From positions 1 through 64,000 of the forward strand of contig JAFVFL010000036.1 of the NCBI GenBank assembly GCA_017475555.1: a stretch of 64,000 nucleotides of DNA, given 5' to 3'. Below the pieces are notes generated by a model. That model was not told the DNA's origin and ran no database searches. It worked only from the letters and a program-made list of their open reading frames with translations. The translations under genes and the position numbers were made by a program. Source of the DNA: Ruminococcus sp. (GTDB taxonomy: Bacteria; Bacillota; Clostridia; Oscillospirales; Ruminococcaceae). This document shows positions 52,268 through 61,323 of the stretch, in pieces; the stretch's first letter is position 1; every line of letters starts with the position of its first letter.

Positions 52268-52794
52268 GTTTTACCTCCGTTTTACTTTATATATGATACA
52301 CTATCATTATAACATACATCTGTTGAAAAATCAAGCGTTTTATCAACCTGAGCCGAGATTTTTTTCAACCTTTCTGCCGCCGGCGGATATTGAAAACTGT
52401 ATTGAAATGTTGAAAAGTCTGTTGAATCAACAGCCGGAATGAGGAAAAACCCGGTAAAAGGCTTGTCTAAAAGGGAAAAACTATGTTGAAAACTGGTATT
52501 CCAGGTGCGGAAAATGAGTTTTTAACACCGTTTCTCAACATTTCAACATTCCCGGAAGTCGGATAATGTTGATAACTCAGGAACGGCGGAGGACGGAAAT
52601 TGTTGAGCCGGAGTGAAATGAATGTTGAAAACCCGGTGGAAAATGTGGAAAACGCAAATCAGCTCAATTATCACCGGAAATACGCCGCAAAGCTTAAATT
52701 CTCTGTTTGTGCCAAAATTTTCTGCAGAGAAAACCCGGAAATCCGGTAAAATATCTAAATTTTTAGTCGGGGAGAAAATTTTTCAGAAAAATGC
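52268..52794. other. Probable chromosomal origin of replication (oriC)
   Basis: The region lies between divergent dnaA and rpmH, where gene orientation switches. It contains TGTTGAAAA at 52321, 52408, 52484 and 52623, TGTTGATAA at 52567, TGTGGAAAA at 52644 and the palindrome TGTTGAATCAACA (52420-52432). A+T-rich stretches at 52690-52794 could be the unwinding element. Classical TTATCCACA boxes are absent, so the boxes are inferred from repetition and similarity. Confidence 0.75.
52306..52334 (-). promoter_or_regulatory. dnaA promoter
   Basis: Read on the minus strand, TTGATT (52334-52329), 17 bp, TATAAT (52311-52306). The 9-mer TGTTGAAAA (52321-52329) overlaps the -35 edge and the spacer. 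Confidence 0.75.
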
Positions 52795-52823
52795 TTGACA
52801 GAATCGCTTTTTTGAAGTATAAT
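52795..52823 (+). promoter_or_regulatory. Promoter of rpmH
   Basis: TTGACA (52795-52800), 17 bp, TATAAT (52818-52823): a consensus promoter with a leader of about 140 bases. Confidence 0.85.
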
Positions 52824-52967
52824 CGTAAAGTGTAATGCGTACAGCTATGGTATCACTCGGATACTGTGACTGTCAGTCAGTTATGAACCGGAGCTTAGTC
52901 CGGTATATTTCTGCTTTGCAGGAATATTTAAAAACAACAGATCAGAACCTGAGAGGAGGAGCCTGAA

Positions 52968-53102
52968 ATGAAGAGAACTTACCAGCCTAAGAAGATCCAT
53001 CGCAAGAAGGAGCATGGCTTCATGAAGAGAATGTCTACAAGAAACGGCAGAAAGGTTTTAGCTCGCAGAAGAGCAAAGGGCAGAGCAAGATTAACCCACT
53101 GA
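52968..53102 (+). CDS. rpmH: 50S ribosomal protein L34
   Basis: The 44-residue, very basic protein reads [20 protein letters not shown] and ends in [14 protein letters not shown], the standard L34 sequence. The start follows GAGAGGAGGA. L34 is a late-assembling protein of the large ribosomal subunit and is encoded next to rnpA and oriC in most bacteria. A terminator separates it from rnpA here. Confidence 0.98.
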   Translation: MKRTYQPKKIHRKKEHGFMKRMSTRNGRKVLARRRAKGRARLTH

Positions 53103-53109
53103 CGACGCT

Positions 53110-53142
53110 GACCACAAAAATTAATTTTTTGTGGTCTTTTTT
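53110..53142 (+). terminator. Terminator between rpmH and rnpA
   Basis: GACCACAAAAA / TTTTTGTGGTC form a perfect 11-bp stem with a short loop, followed by TTTTTTATT. It ends 9 bases before the rnpA start codon. Confidence 0.85.
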
Positions 53143-53150
53143 ATTAAATT

Positions 53151-53507
53151 ATGCTATACACCGGGAAGATCAACAAAAACAAGGATTTTCTGACGCTGTA
53201 CAAAAAGGGGCGTTATATCCCCTCGGAATACTCCGTTATATACGTCAGACCAAACGGAAGACCCTATAACCGGCTCGGTATCACCGCCGGGAAGAAAATA
53301 GGGAATGCAGTCAAGCGGAACAGGGCAAAGCGGCTTATCCGGCTCGCCTTCCGGCTGTGCGAGACTGACCTGCCTGTCGGCATTGATATGGTCGTCGTCG
53401 CAAGAAGCCGGCTCACGGAGATATCCTCGGACGAGTACCTCAGATATATGAGGAAAAAGGGCGTCCCTGCGATCGCCGGCTGCTTCAGGAAGATGTCAAA
53501 GCCATGA
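53151..53507 (+). CDS. rnpA: Ribonuclease P protein component
   Basis: The 118-residue basic protein has the RnpA signature [23 protein letters not shown] (about 42-64) and the early [12 protein letters not shown]. It assists RNase P RNA in removing tRNA 5' leaders. The ATG has no recognisable ribosome binding site and directly follows the terminator hairpin, which is unusual. The last four bases overlap yidD. Confidence 0.93.
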   Translation: MLYTGKINKNKDFLTLYKKGRYIPSEYSVIYVRPNGRPYNRLGITAGKKIGNAVKRNRAKRLIRLAFRLCETDLPVGIDMVVVARSRLTEISSDEYLRYMRKKGVPAIAGCFRKMSKP

Positions 53508-53821
53508 GATATCTGCTTATCGGGCTCGTAAGGCTCTATCAGAGGTTCATTTCGCCGCTTACTCCGCCGAAATGCAAATACTACCCTACGTGCAGCTGCT
53601 ATGCACTCACGGCTCTGAAACGCTTCGGTGCGGTAAGAGGCACGGCTCTTTCAGTCTGGAGGATACTCCGCTGCAACCCGTGGTCAATGGGCGGTATCGA
53701 CTATGTTCCTGAGAAATTTACGTTCAGGGTCAGAAAATACGACTATTTCAGCGATTTTAATTATGATGACGCTGAGAATGACGATGAATACTGCAATGAT
53801 CCGGCTCAGAAAGATGAATAA
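53504..53821 (+). CDS. yidD: Membrane protein insertion efficiency factor YidD
   Basis: The 105-residue protein has the YidD core [27 protein letters not shown] with its conserved Cys residues and [15 protein letters not shown] variable acidic tail follows. The N-terminal amphipathic helix attaches it to the membrane, where it helps YidC insert proteins. It is coupled to rnpA by a four-base overlap. Confidence 0.95.
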   Translation: MRYLLIGLVRLYQRFISPLTPPKCKYYPTCSCYALTALKRFGAVRGTALSVWRILRCNPWSMGGIDYVPEKFTFRVRKYDYFSDFNYDDAENDDEYCNDPAQKDE

Positions 53822-53876
53822 CGCCGTGTCTTGCAGAACAGGTCTGAAAAAGAAGAGAAGATAGAGAGGTCAAAAA

Positions 53877-55007
53877 TTGAATAGTCTGTACGATATTATC
53901 GGTATCCCCTTCGGATACCTGATGAAGCTGATATACAATATATGCGGCAACTATGCCGTGTCTATCATTATATTCACGATCGTTACGAAGCTTATTTTTC
54001 TGCCGGTAAACTACAATATGCAGAAAAATTCCGCACGGCAGAGGCTTCTCAACCCGAAGCTCGAAAAGCTGAAGAAAAGCTACGGCAGCAACCCGCAGCG
54101 GCTTCAGGAGGAGCAGCAGAAGCTCTACCAGCAGGAGGGCATCAACCCTATGGGCAGCTGTCTGCCGATGTTTGTGCAGATGTTCCTGCTCTTCGGAGTG
54201 CTCGACGTCGTTTATAAGCCGATAACCCATATCCTCCACATCTCAAAGGGCGTAAGAGAGGCGGCTGTCAATATCGCCTCAGACCTTATCGGCGGCAAGG
54301 GCGTAAGCATTTCAAACCTAAGATGTGAGCTTATCACCATGGAGCAGCTCGACAATAACCCCTCCGCCTTCAAGGATCTTGCGGAGAACTTCATGACCGT
54401 GGTGAGCGACTTTAACAACAAATTCACAGTGTTCGGGGCGAACCTCGGCAAAACTCCGGAGCTTCACCCGGAGACATGGACAAGAGAGGCTGTCATACTC
54501 TTCCTTATACCGATAATTTCGGGCGTTGTGCAGCTCGTTTCGTCCATTTACAGCCAGTGGTACCAGAAAAAGACCAACCCGACCATCCAGGGCGGCGGCT
54601 GCATGACCGGTATGATGATATTCATGCCGCTGTGGTCTGTATGGCTCGCATTTACGTTCCCTGCCGGTATCGGATTTTACTGGATATGGTCTTCGCTTAT
54701 CAGCTTTATCATCACCCTCGCACTCAACCATTATTTCACCGACGAGAGAGTTAAGGCTATAAACGAAAAGGAAAAGGAAAAAGCCCGTGTCTATGCTGAA
54801 AAGCACCCGGGAAAGAAGTCCTTCATGCAGAAAATGATGGACGCTGCGAATGAGCAGCAGGCTGCCGCAGGCGGCACGGCTCAGGGCGGCGAGAAGAACA
54901 AGCTCTCACGCTCAGAGCAGAACAGGCAGAACAGCGATAAGATAAGAGAAGCCCGCAGGAGAATGGCTGAGAAGTACGGAGATTCGTTCGACGACGACGA
55001 TCAATAA
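53877..55007 (+). CDS. yidC: Membrane protein insertase YidC/Oxa1/SpoIIIJ
   Basis: Translation starts at a TTG (53877), 5 bases after GAGAGGTC. The 376-residue protein has five membrane segments, the first at about 18-42 (NYAVSIIIFTIVTKLIFLPV). A cytoplasmic helical hairpin (KLEKLKKSYGSNPQRLQEEQ) follows, then an extracellular insertion of about 70 residues, and a basic, Gln-rich tail that can bind ribosomes. It inserts and folds membrane proteins with or without SecYEG. No lipobox is present, as in many Clostridia. Confidence 0.95.
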   Translation: MNSLYDIIGIPFGYLMKLIYNICGNYAVSIIIFTIVTKLIFLPVNYNMQKNSARQRLLNPKLEKLKKSYGSNPQRLQEEQQKLYQQEGINPMGSCLPMFVQMFLLFGVLDVVYKPITHILHISKGVREAAVNIASDLIGGKGVSISNLRCELITMEQLDNNPSAFKDLAENFMTVVSDFNNKFTVFGANLGKTPELHPETWTREAVILFLIPIISGVVQLVSSIYSQWYQKKTNPTIQGGGCMTGMMIFMPLWSVWLAFTFPAGIGFYWIWSSLISFIITLALNHYFTDERVKAINEKEKEKARVYAEKHPGKKSFMQKMMDAANEQQAAAGGTAQGGEKNKLSRSEQNRQNSDKIREARRRMAEKYGDSFDDDDQ

Positions 55008-55059
55008 TTTTTTCGGGCAATAAAAATTTCGGAGGATAGTCCCCCAGGAGGTAATAAAA

Positions 55060-56298
55060 ATGACAGAGATATTTTCTGCTAAGACGATAGAGGAAGCCAA
55101 GGCACTTGCTGTGAAGAAGTTCGGGAGAGCAGCAGGCGAGATAAAGTTCGAGGTACTTGATGAGGGAAAGAAGGGCTTTCTCGGTATCGGCAAGACTGAT
55201 GCAAAGGTAAGGGCTACTGTTGATGCTCCGGCTGCCGTAAATGCAGCTGCACCGGCGGCTGCCCGCAGTGCTGAGACTGTAAAGGACAAGGCTGAGGCTG
55301 TCAAGGATAAGATCGAGGACAAGGCTGAGGCTGTCAAGGACAAGATCGAGGAGAAGCTTGAGCCTGTTAAGGATAAAATTGAGGACAAGGCTGAGGCTGT
55401 CAAGGACAAAATTGAGGAGAAGCTTGAGCCTGTTAAGGATAAGATCGAGGAGAAGCTTGAGCCTGTAAAGGATAAAATTGAGGACAAGGCTGAGGCTGTT
55501 AAGGACAAGATCGAGGACAAGGCTGAGGCTGTCAGGGACAAGATAGAGGACAGAAAAAAGCCGGCTGAGAGTGCTGAGGACAGGCACGACGACGAGGAGG
55601 ATTACTCCCTCGATAACTTCACCCTCATTGAAGACCCGGAGAGCTACGACCCTAAGGTGAAGATCGCCGTTGACTATATCACAAGTATCCTCAACGCTAT
55701 GGATATCACCGCAAAGTTCACCGTTTACCAGAACGAGAGCGGTGCTGTCATCAATATCGACAGCGACAATAACGGCACTATAATCGGCAGACGGGGCGAG
55801 ACTCTTGACTCTATCCAGTACCTCTGCTCGATAATCGCCAATAAGGGCGACAAGTCCTACTTCCGCATAACTATAGACAGCCAGGACTACAGAAGCAAGC
55901 GTAAGGATACTCTTGAACAGCTTGCTGCCAAGGTCGCCAAGAGCGTGCTCAGGACAGGCAGATCACAGCCGCTTGAGCCGATGAATCCCTATGAGAGGCG
56001 TGTTATCCACTCGGCTATATCGAAGATCGACGGCGTTTCGTCACGCTCGGTCGGTGAGGAGCCGTACAGGAAGATAATCATTTCTTCAAACAACCCGAAA
56101 AATAACCGCAGAAAGGGCGGAAAGTTCGACAAGAATGACCGCAGGGGCGGCAATAACCGCAGACGTAACAGTTCGGGGCGTGAGGTGACATACGAGAGAA
56201 AGGATATCGACCTTTCGACCAGCTTCGAGAAGGACTATAAGAAGCCCAAGCCGGAGGACTCAATGGGCGGCGGTCTTTACGGAAAAATAGAGCTTTGA
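55060..56298 (+). CDS. jag: RNA-binding protein Jag/KhpB with an internal helical repeat
   Basis: The 412-residue protein has a Jag_N domain (about 1-50), a KH-II domain (about 200-275) with the GxxG-type loop IIGRRGETLD, and an R3H domain (about 280-345) with RRVIHSAISKIDGVSSRSVG. A basic, Asn/Arg-rich tail ends the protein. It is longer than usual because residues 76-163 consist of eight 11-residue repeats. KhpB binds RNA with KhpA and affects cell division and elongation. It follows yidC, the normal location. Confidence 0.93.
   Translation: MTEIFSAKTIEEAKALAVKKFGRAAGEIKFEVLDEGKKGFLGIGKTDAKVRATVDAPAAVNAAAPAAARSAETVKDKAEAVKDKIEDKAEAVKDKIEEKLEPVKDKIEDKAEAVKDKIEEKLEPVKDKIEEKLEPVKDKIEDKAEAVKDKIEDKAEAVRDKIEDRKKPAESAEDRHDDEEDYSLDNFTLIEDPESYDPKVKIAVDYITSILNAMDITAKFTVYQNESGAVINIDSDNNGTIIGRRGETLDSIQYLCSIIANKGDKSYFRITIDSQDYRSKRKDTLEQLAAKVAKSVLRTGRSQPLEPMNPYERRVIHSAISKIDGVSSRSVGEEPYRKIIISSNNPKNNRRKGGKFDKNDRRGGNNRRRNSSGREVTYERKDIDLSTSFEKDYKKPKPEDSMGGGLYGKIEL
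55285..55548 (+). repeat. Eight tandem 33-bp repeats inside jag
   Basis: Each unit encodes DKAEAVKDKIE or EKLEPVKDKIE. The two unit types alternate irregularly (DK, DK, EK, DK, EK, EK, DK, DK). The 11-residue period with alternating acidic and basic residues suggests a long solvent-exposed helix. Near-identical DNA makes copy number prone to change by slippage. Confidence 0.95.
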
Positions 56299-56306
56299 TG
56301 TATATT

Positions 56307-56336
56307 GCGGCAGTCCTCCAGACTGCCGCTTTTTTT
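56307..56336 (+). terminator. Terminator after jag
   Basis: GCGGCAGTC / GACTGCCGC form a perfect 9-bp stem with loop CTCCA, followed by TTTTTTT. It lies 11 bases before the mnmE start, so mnmE expression may need readthrough. Confidence 0.9.
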
Positions 56337-56347
56337 GAGGTGATGTT

Positions 56348-57709
56348 ATGGAAACGATAGCTGCGATCTCCACGCCAAATGCTGCCGGAGGTATAGCTGT
56401 TGTGCGGATCTCCGGCGATAGCGCCGTCAGTGTTGCTCAGAGGATATTCCGTCCAGCCGGGAATAAAAGGGTCGATGAAATGCCCGGATATACCTGTGCT
56501 TACGGGACTGTCCGGGACGGGGACGAGGTGCTCGACGACTGCATTCTCACTGTTTTCCGCTCCCCTCACAGCTTCACCGGCGAGGATACGGCGGAAATTT
56601 CCTGTCACGGCGGTATTTACGTCAGCAGGCGTGTCCTTGAAGCTGCCCTGAAAAATGGTGCAGCTCCGGCGGCTCCGGGTGAGTTCACAAGGAGAGCGTA
56701 CCTCAATGGAAAGCTCGATCTTACGCAGGCTGAGGCGGTCATGGACACAATTTCCGCCCGGAGTGAGCTGGAGCTGAAGGCGGCGGCTTCTCTGCGTGAG
56801 GGTGCGGTGTTCCGGCGGGTGCAGGAGTGCTCGGGGCGGCTTCTCAGGCTGCTTGCCGGACTTGCGGCGTGGACGGATTATCCGGATGAGGATATCCCGG
56901 AGGTCGGGCAGGAGAACATGACGGCGGAGATCACGGCGGTGAGGGATTCGCTGCTGTCGCTGACGGCAAATTATGAGTCCGGCAGGCTGCTGCGTGAGGG
57001 CGTGAGGACGGCGATCGTCGGCAAGCCAAATGTCGGAAAGAGCACTCTTTTCAACGCTCTGAGCGGCTGTGAGCGGAGCATCGTTACTGATATCGCCGGG
57101 ACTACCCGTGATGTCGTGGAGGAAACTGTCCGGCTCGGTGGCGTAGTTCTGCGGCTTTCGGATACCGCCGGTATCCACGGTACTGATGACCGGGTCGAGC
57201 AGATCGGTATCGGCTTTGCGAAAAAGACTCTCAGCGAGGCTGAGCTTGTGATAGCTGTATTTGACGGCAGCTGTCCGTGTACGGCGGACGATATCGAGCT
57301 GATGAAGAGCATTTCATGCAGCCGGAGAATTGCTGTGGTCAATAAAAATGATAGGGATATCCAGTTTGATGAGGATATTTTGAAGCAATATTTTATACAA
57401 ATAGTATTTTTATCTGCAAAGGATGAGACCGGTATAGACCTGCTTTCGGCTGCTGTCAGTCAGGCTTGCCGGATAAATGAGGATATTGTCCGAACCTGTA
57501 CTGCCGCTAATGAACGCCAGAAGTGCTGCATTGACAGTGCTGTGAAGAGCCTTGAAGAAGCGTTGAATGCTGTCCGCTCCGGGATAATGCTCGACGCTGT
57601 GAATGTTCTTATTGATGAAGCTGAGCAGAAGCTGCTTGAGCTGACCGGCGAAAGGGTCACAAATGCAGTTGTTGATGAGGTTTTTTCAAGATTCTGCGTC
57701 GGAAAATAA
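56348..57709 (+). CDS. mnmE: tRNA modification GTPase MnmE
   Basis: The 453-residue protein has an N-terminal tetrahydrofolate-binding domain (about 1-118), a helical domain, and an inserted GTPase domain with G1 GKPNVGKSTLFNAL, G3 DTAGIH and G4 NKND. The C-terminal FCVGK carries the conserved Cys. With MnmG it adds a carboxymethylaminomethyl group to U34 of certain tRNAs. It is the first of the mnmE-mnmG-rsmG series, and the gap to mnmG holds a parS site. Confidence 0.96.
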   Translation: METIAAISTPNAAGGIAVVRISGDSAVSVAQRIFRPAGNKRVDEMPGYTCAYGTVRDGDEVLDDCILTVFRSPHSFTGEDTAEISCHGGIYVSRRVLEAALKNGAAPAAPGEFTRRAYLNGKLDLTQAEAVMDTISARSELELKAAASLREGAVFRRVQECSGRLLRLLAGLAAWTDYPDEDIPEVGQENMTAEITAVRDSLLSLTANYESGRLLREGVRTAIVGKPNVGKSTLFNALSGCERSIVTDIAGTTRDVVEETVRLGGVVLRLSDTAGIHGTDDRVEQIGIGFAKKTLSEAELVIAVFDGSCPCTADDIELMKSISCSRRIAVVNKNDRDIQFDEDILKQYFIQIVFLSAKDETGIDLLSAAVSQACRINEDIVRTCTAANERQKCCIDSAVKSLEEALNAVRSGIMLDAVNVLIDEAEQKLLELTGERVTNAVVDEVFSRFCVGK

Positions 57710-57726
57710 TATTTTTGAGAAGAAAA

Positions 57727-57742
57727 TGTTCCACGTGGAACA
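57727..57742. promoter_or_regulatory. parS site between mnmE and mnmG
   Basis: TGTTCCACGTGGAACA is a perfect 16-bp palindrome, differing from Bacillus parS (TGTTTCACGTGAAACA) at two symmetric positions. The same sequence occurs three times near soj. Confidence 0.9.
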
Positions 57743-57757
57743 TTTTGTGAGGTTACT

Positions 57758-59638
57758 ATGACTTACTATATGGGCGAATTTGATGTTGCTGTGATCGGCG
57801 GAGGTCACGCCGGGGTCGAAGCTGCTCTTGCCTCTGCCCGGCTTGGCTGCCGGACTGTAATGTTTACTATTTCTCTCGATCAGATCGCAAATATGCCCTG
57901 TAATCCGTCGATCGGAGGTACTGCTAAGGGTCATCTCGTCAGGGAGATAGACGCTCTCGGCGGAGAAATGGGAAAGGCTGCGGACGCTTGCTTTATTCAG
58001 AGCCGTATGCTGAACAGAGGTAAAGGCCCCGCTGTTCACAGTCTCCGTGTCCAGGCGGACAGGGTGAAATATCACGAATATATGAAGCACGTGTGTGAAT
58101 TGCAGGAGAATCTGTTTATCAAACAGGCTGAGATCACCGATATTCTCACGGAAAATGGCTGTATTTCGGGCGTCAGAACGTCTCTTGGTGCCGAATACAG
58201 GGTAAAGGCTGCGATAATCGCTACCGGCACATATCTCAAGGGAAAGATCCACATTGGTGAGGTTTCATATGAAAGCGGCCCGGATTCGGCACTTCCGAGC
58301 AAGGGTTTATCTGCAAGTCTGAGTGGTCTGGGTGTCGAGCTTAGACGATTTAAGACCGGTACTCCTTGCCGAGTCAGCCGGAGGAGCATTAATTTTGACG
58401 TTCTGGAGCGTCAGGACGGAGATGAAGATATCGTTCCGTTTTCGTTTTCTACACCTACTGAGGGGCTTCATAATCAGGTAAGCTGTTATATAACATATAC
58501 TAATAGTATAACACACGACATCATCAGGAGCAGCCTGCACAGGTCGCCGCTATACTCCGGACGTATCGAGGGAGTTGGCCCAAGATACTGTCCGTCAATC
58601 GAGGACAAAGTGGTGAGATTTGCTGATAAGGAACGCCACCAGCTTTTCATTGAACCAATGGGACTTTCGACAGAGGAATTCTATCTGCAAGGTATGTCGT
58701 CATCGCTGCCGGAGGACGTTCAGCTGCAATTTCTCAGGTCGATAAAGGGGCTGGAGAACGTCGAGATAATGCGGCCGGCGTATGCGATCGAGTACGATTG
58801 CTGCGACCCGATCCAGCTCAGGCAAACTCTCGAATTTAAAAAAATACCCGGTCTGTACGGTGCCGGACAGTTCAACGGCAGCTCTGGCTACGAGGAGGCT
58901 GGTGCCCAGGGGCTTGTTGCCGGGATAAACGTTGCGTTGAAAATTCTTGGCAGGCAGCCGCTGATTCTCGACCGTGCGGGCTCGTATATCGGAACACTTA
59001 TCGACGACCTTGTTACTAAGGGCTGCACCGACCCGTACCGAATGATGACCTCAAGGAGCGAATACAGGCTTATCCTGAGGCAGGATAACGCAGATCAGAG
59101 GCTTTCGCCGATCGGTCATGAGCTTGGGCTGATCTCTCAGGAGCGATTTGACCGGCTTCAGGAAAAGATAAGACTGACGGAGCTCGAAATAAAGCGTATG
59201 AAGCACACAAATATTGCTCCCTCTGCTGAGCTGAATGATTTTCTCACTTCGATGGGTACTTCTCCGCTTTCGACGGGGTGTAAAATGGCTGATCTTATCC
59301 GCCGTCCGGAGCTGAATTATAACTATATTGCTCCGTTTGATCCGGCTCGTCCGAAGCTTTCTGATGATATCTGTGAACAGGTGAATCTACAGATCAAGTA
59401 TGAGGGGTATATTGAAAAGCAGAATCTACAGATCGAGGCTATGCGTAGGCTTGAAAACGAACTGATTCCGGAAGATACCGATTATTCGGAGGTTTATGGA
59501 CTTAGACTGGAGGCTGCTGAAAAGCTTGAAAAGGTAAGACCTGCGTCACTTGGTCAGGCTTCACGAATTTCAGGGGTTTCACCGGCTGATATTTCAATGC
59601 TTTCGGTTTGGCTTCACAGGAGAAAGGCGGGAGAGTAA
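57758..59638 (+). CDS. mnmG: tRNA uridine-5-carboxymethylaminomethyl modification enzyme MnmG
   Basis: The 626-residue flavoprotein begins with the FAD-binding motif VIGGGHAGVEAALASARLG. It contains CNPSIGGTAKGHLVREIDALGG and, near 370, GAGQFNGSSGYEEAGAQGL, both family signatures. The C-terminal helical domain binds MnmE. The complex modifies wobble uridines. Its stop codon overlaps the rsmG start by one base. Confidence 0.97.
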   Translation: MTYYMGEFDVAVIGGGHAGVEAALASARLGCRTVMFTISLDQIANMPCNPSIGGTAKGHLVREIDALGGEMGKAADACFIQSRMLNRGKGPAVHSLRVQADRVKYHEYMKHVCELQENLFIKQAEITDILTENGCISGVRTSLGAEYRVKAAIIATGTYLKGKIHIGEVSYESGPDSALPSKGLSASLSGLGVELRRFKTGTPCRVSRRSINFDVLERQDGDEDIVPFSFSTPTEGLHNQVSCYITYTNSITHDIIRSSLHRSPLYSGRIEGVGPRYCPSIEDKVVRFADKERHQLFIEPMGLSTEEFYLQGMSSSLPEDVQLQFLRSIKGLENVEIMRPAYAIEYDCCDPIQLRQTLEFKKIPGLYGAGQFNGSSGYEEAGAQGLVAGINVALKILGRQPLILDRAGSYIGTLIDDLVTKGCTDPYRMMTSRSEYRLILRQDNADQRLSPIGHELGLISQERFDRLQEKIRLTELEIKRMKHTNIAPSAELNDFLTSMGTSPLSTGCKMADLIRRPELNYNYIAPFDPARPKLSDDICEQVNLQIKYEGYIEKQNLQIEAMRRLENELIPEDTDYSEVYGLRLEAAEKLEKVRPASLGQASRISGVSPADISMLSVWLHRRKAGE

Positions 59639-60342
59639 TGCTGCCAGAATTTGAATTATGTTGCGATTTATTTGAAGGGTACGGAAAAAAACTTATAGAT
59701 GAACAATATCAAAAATTCAACACCTATGCTGAGTTCCTTGTGGAATACAATAATAAAGTGAATCTGACTGCGATAACTGACCCTGAGCAGATCCTGATTA
59801 AGCATTTTCTTGACAGCTGTCTGTTGCTGAAGCATTTAGAAATTGCCGAAAATTCGGCGATTATTGATGTAGGTACCGGTGCGGGATTTCCGTCAGTTCC
59901 GCTGAAAATTATTCGACCCGATTTGAAAATAACTCTGCTGGACAGTCTTGACAAGCGTATTACTTTTCTTGAGCAGCTTTGTGATAAGCTTGAAATAGAG
60001 GCTGAATTCATACACGGACGGGCGGAGGATATCGGAAAAAAACCGGAATATAGAGAAAAATTTGACGTTGCATCAGCAAGAGCAGTCGCAAATATGTCGG
60101 TTTTGTCCGAGTTATGCCTGCCGTTTGTCAGGGTTGGAGGGTATTTTGCGGCTATGAAAGGACCGGGTGAAGACGTTTTATCAAGCAGTTCAGCTGTTGA
60201 GAAGCTTGGCGGCGGTGAAATTTTTGTTGTTGATTACACTCTTGAGGGTGACGGTAGACGAATTGCAGCTGTAAAAAAAATATCGCAGACTTCGACCCGT
60301 TACCCGAGAAATTGGAGTCAGATCAAAAAGAAGCCATTGTAA
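59638..60342 (+). CDS. rsmG: 16S rRNA (guanine527-N7)-methyltransferase
   Basis: The ATG at 59638 overlaps the mnmG stop (TAATG) and follows GGCGGGAGAG. The 234-residue enzyme has the RsmG landmarks NKVNLTAITDPEQILIKHFLDS and the SAM-binding IIDVGTGAGFPSVPLKI, followed by ASARAVANMSVLSELCLP. It methylates G527 of 16S rRNA; loss gives low-level streptomycin resistance in other bacteria. Codons shift toward A/T compared with mnmE. Confidence 0.95.
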   Translation: MLPEFELCCDLFEGYGKKLIDEQYQKFNTYAEFLVEYNNKVNLTAITDPEQILIKHFLDSCLLLKHLEIAENSAIIDVGTGAGFPSVPLKIIRPDLKITLLDSLDKRITFLEQLCDKLEIEAEFIHGRAEDIGKKPEYREKFDVASARAVANMSVLSELCLPFVRVGGYFAAMKGPGEDVLSSSSAVEKLGGGEIFVVDYTLEGDGRRIAAVKKISQTSTRYPRNWSQIKKKPL

Positions 60343-60360
60343 AAATGCCGATATATAAGG

Positions 60361-60400
60361 AAATTTTCGCTTGTAACTCAGTTATGAGCGAAATTTTTTT
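60361..60400 (+). terminator. Terminator after rsmG
   Basis: AAATTTTCGCT pairs with AGCGAAATTT around a loop of about 15 bases, followed by a run of T. Confidence 0.7.
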
Positions 60401-60474
60401 ATGGAAACTATTTCCCGAAAATGCTAAAATCTACTTACAGAGCTATGCTCAAGTAAACTGTGAGGTAGAGAAAA

Positions 60475-61287
60475 ATGTCAGTAACAATTGCAAAGGAAAG
60501 ACCAATAAACACTGTTGTGGAGATCGAGGTAAGCCGGATAATCCCCGATGCTTCGAGGAGGATCAGGCGAAATGACGGGAATATCACGGCTCTTGCGGCT
60601 TCAATTGCTGAAAATGGAGTTGTACAGCCTATTTCAGTACGCAGAAACGGCGATTTTTATGTCGTGATTTCGGGTCATAAAAGGCTCAGGGCTGCGAAAA
60701 TGCTTGGTTTAGAGGCTGTTCCGTGTATCATACATAGTGAAAATGACAACGAATCTGAGATAATTTCGCTTGTTGAGCACATCAAGCGGCAGGAGCTGTC
60801 GATTTTTGACGAGGCTGAGGCAATTCAGCAGCTGATCTCCTTTTATGGTATCACTCAGGAGGACGCTGCATCACGGCTCGGAAAGGCTCAGAGTACGATC
60901 GCAAACAAGCTTCGGCTTCTCAGGCTGACTGTTCAGGAGCGTGAAATTATCATGAATAACGGGCTTACAGAGCGTCATGCACGGGCACTTCTGCGGCTTG
61001 CAAGTCCTGATGAGCGTAAAGTAATCCTTGAAACCGTGGTCAGCGAGAGACTGAATGTTGACAGAACGGAGCGGCTTATTGAGGAATATATTGACAATAA
61101 AGGCTTGATTTCGGCAAATAAGAAGGAAAATCGTGTTGTCAGGAGCGTCAGAAGCCTCATGACCACAATAAATAAGGCTGTGGAGACTATGCAGGCAGCC
61201 GGGATATCCGCTGAGGCTGAGAAAAAGCTTGGTGACGACCAGATTGAGTACAGGATAACAATACCGATGAATGAGAAAAATCAGTGA
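60475..61287 (+). CDS. noc: Nucleoid occlusion protein Noc (ParB-like)
   Basis: The 270-residue protein has the ParB/Noc N-terminal CTP-binding domain, with ALAASIAENGVVQPISVRR and the GHKRLRAAKMLG motif (usually GERR in ParB). A central helix-turn-helix, TQEDAASRLGKAQSTIANKLRLLRL, and a C-terminal dimerisation part follow. Noc sits upstream of soj-spo0J in Firmicutes and keeps division away from the chromosome. The GHKR form is more Noc-like than Spo0J-like. The short basic N-terminus could be the membrane-binding helix. Confidence 0.85.
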   Translation: MSVTIAKERPINTVVEIEVSRIIPDASRRIRRNDGNITALAASIAENGVVQPISVRRNGDFYVVISGHKRLRAAKMLGLEAVPCIIHSENDNESEIISLVEHIKRQELSIFDEAEAIQQLISFYGITQEDAASRLGKAQSTIANKLRLLRLTVQEREIIMNNGLTERHARALLRLASPDERKVILETVVSERLNVDRTERLIEEYIDNKGLISANKKENRVVRSVRSLMTTINKAVETMQAAGISAEAEKKLGDDQIEYRITIPMNEKNQ

Positions 61288-61290
61288 AAT

Positions 61291-61306
61291 TGTTCCACGT
61301 GAAACA
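61291..61306. promoter_or_regulatory. parS site 1 of the noc-soj cluster
   Basis: TGTTCCACGTGAAACA is a hybrid: one half as in Bacillus parS (GAAACA) and the other as in the local form (TGTTCC). It begins 4 bases after the noc stop codon. Confidence 0.85.
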
Positions 61307-61323
61307 TTTGCAGGAATTGATAA

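Noticed and set aside
55285..55548. CRISPR-like regular repeats
   Set aside because: The repeats are contiguous, in frame and lie inside jag, with no spacers. No CRISPR array or cas gene was seen in the window.
60312..60575. An 87-codon frame overlapping the end of rsmG and the start of noc
   Set aside because: It crosses a terminator and overlaps two well-supported genes, without a family match.
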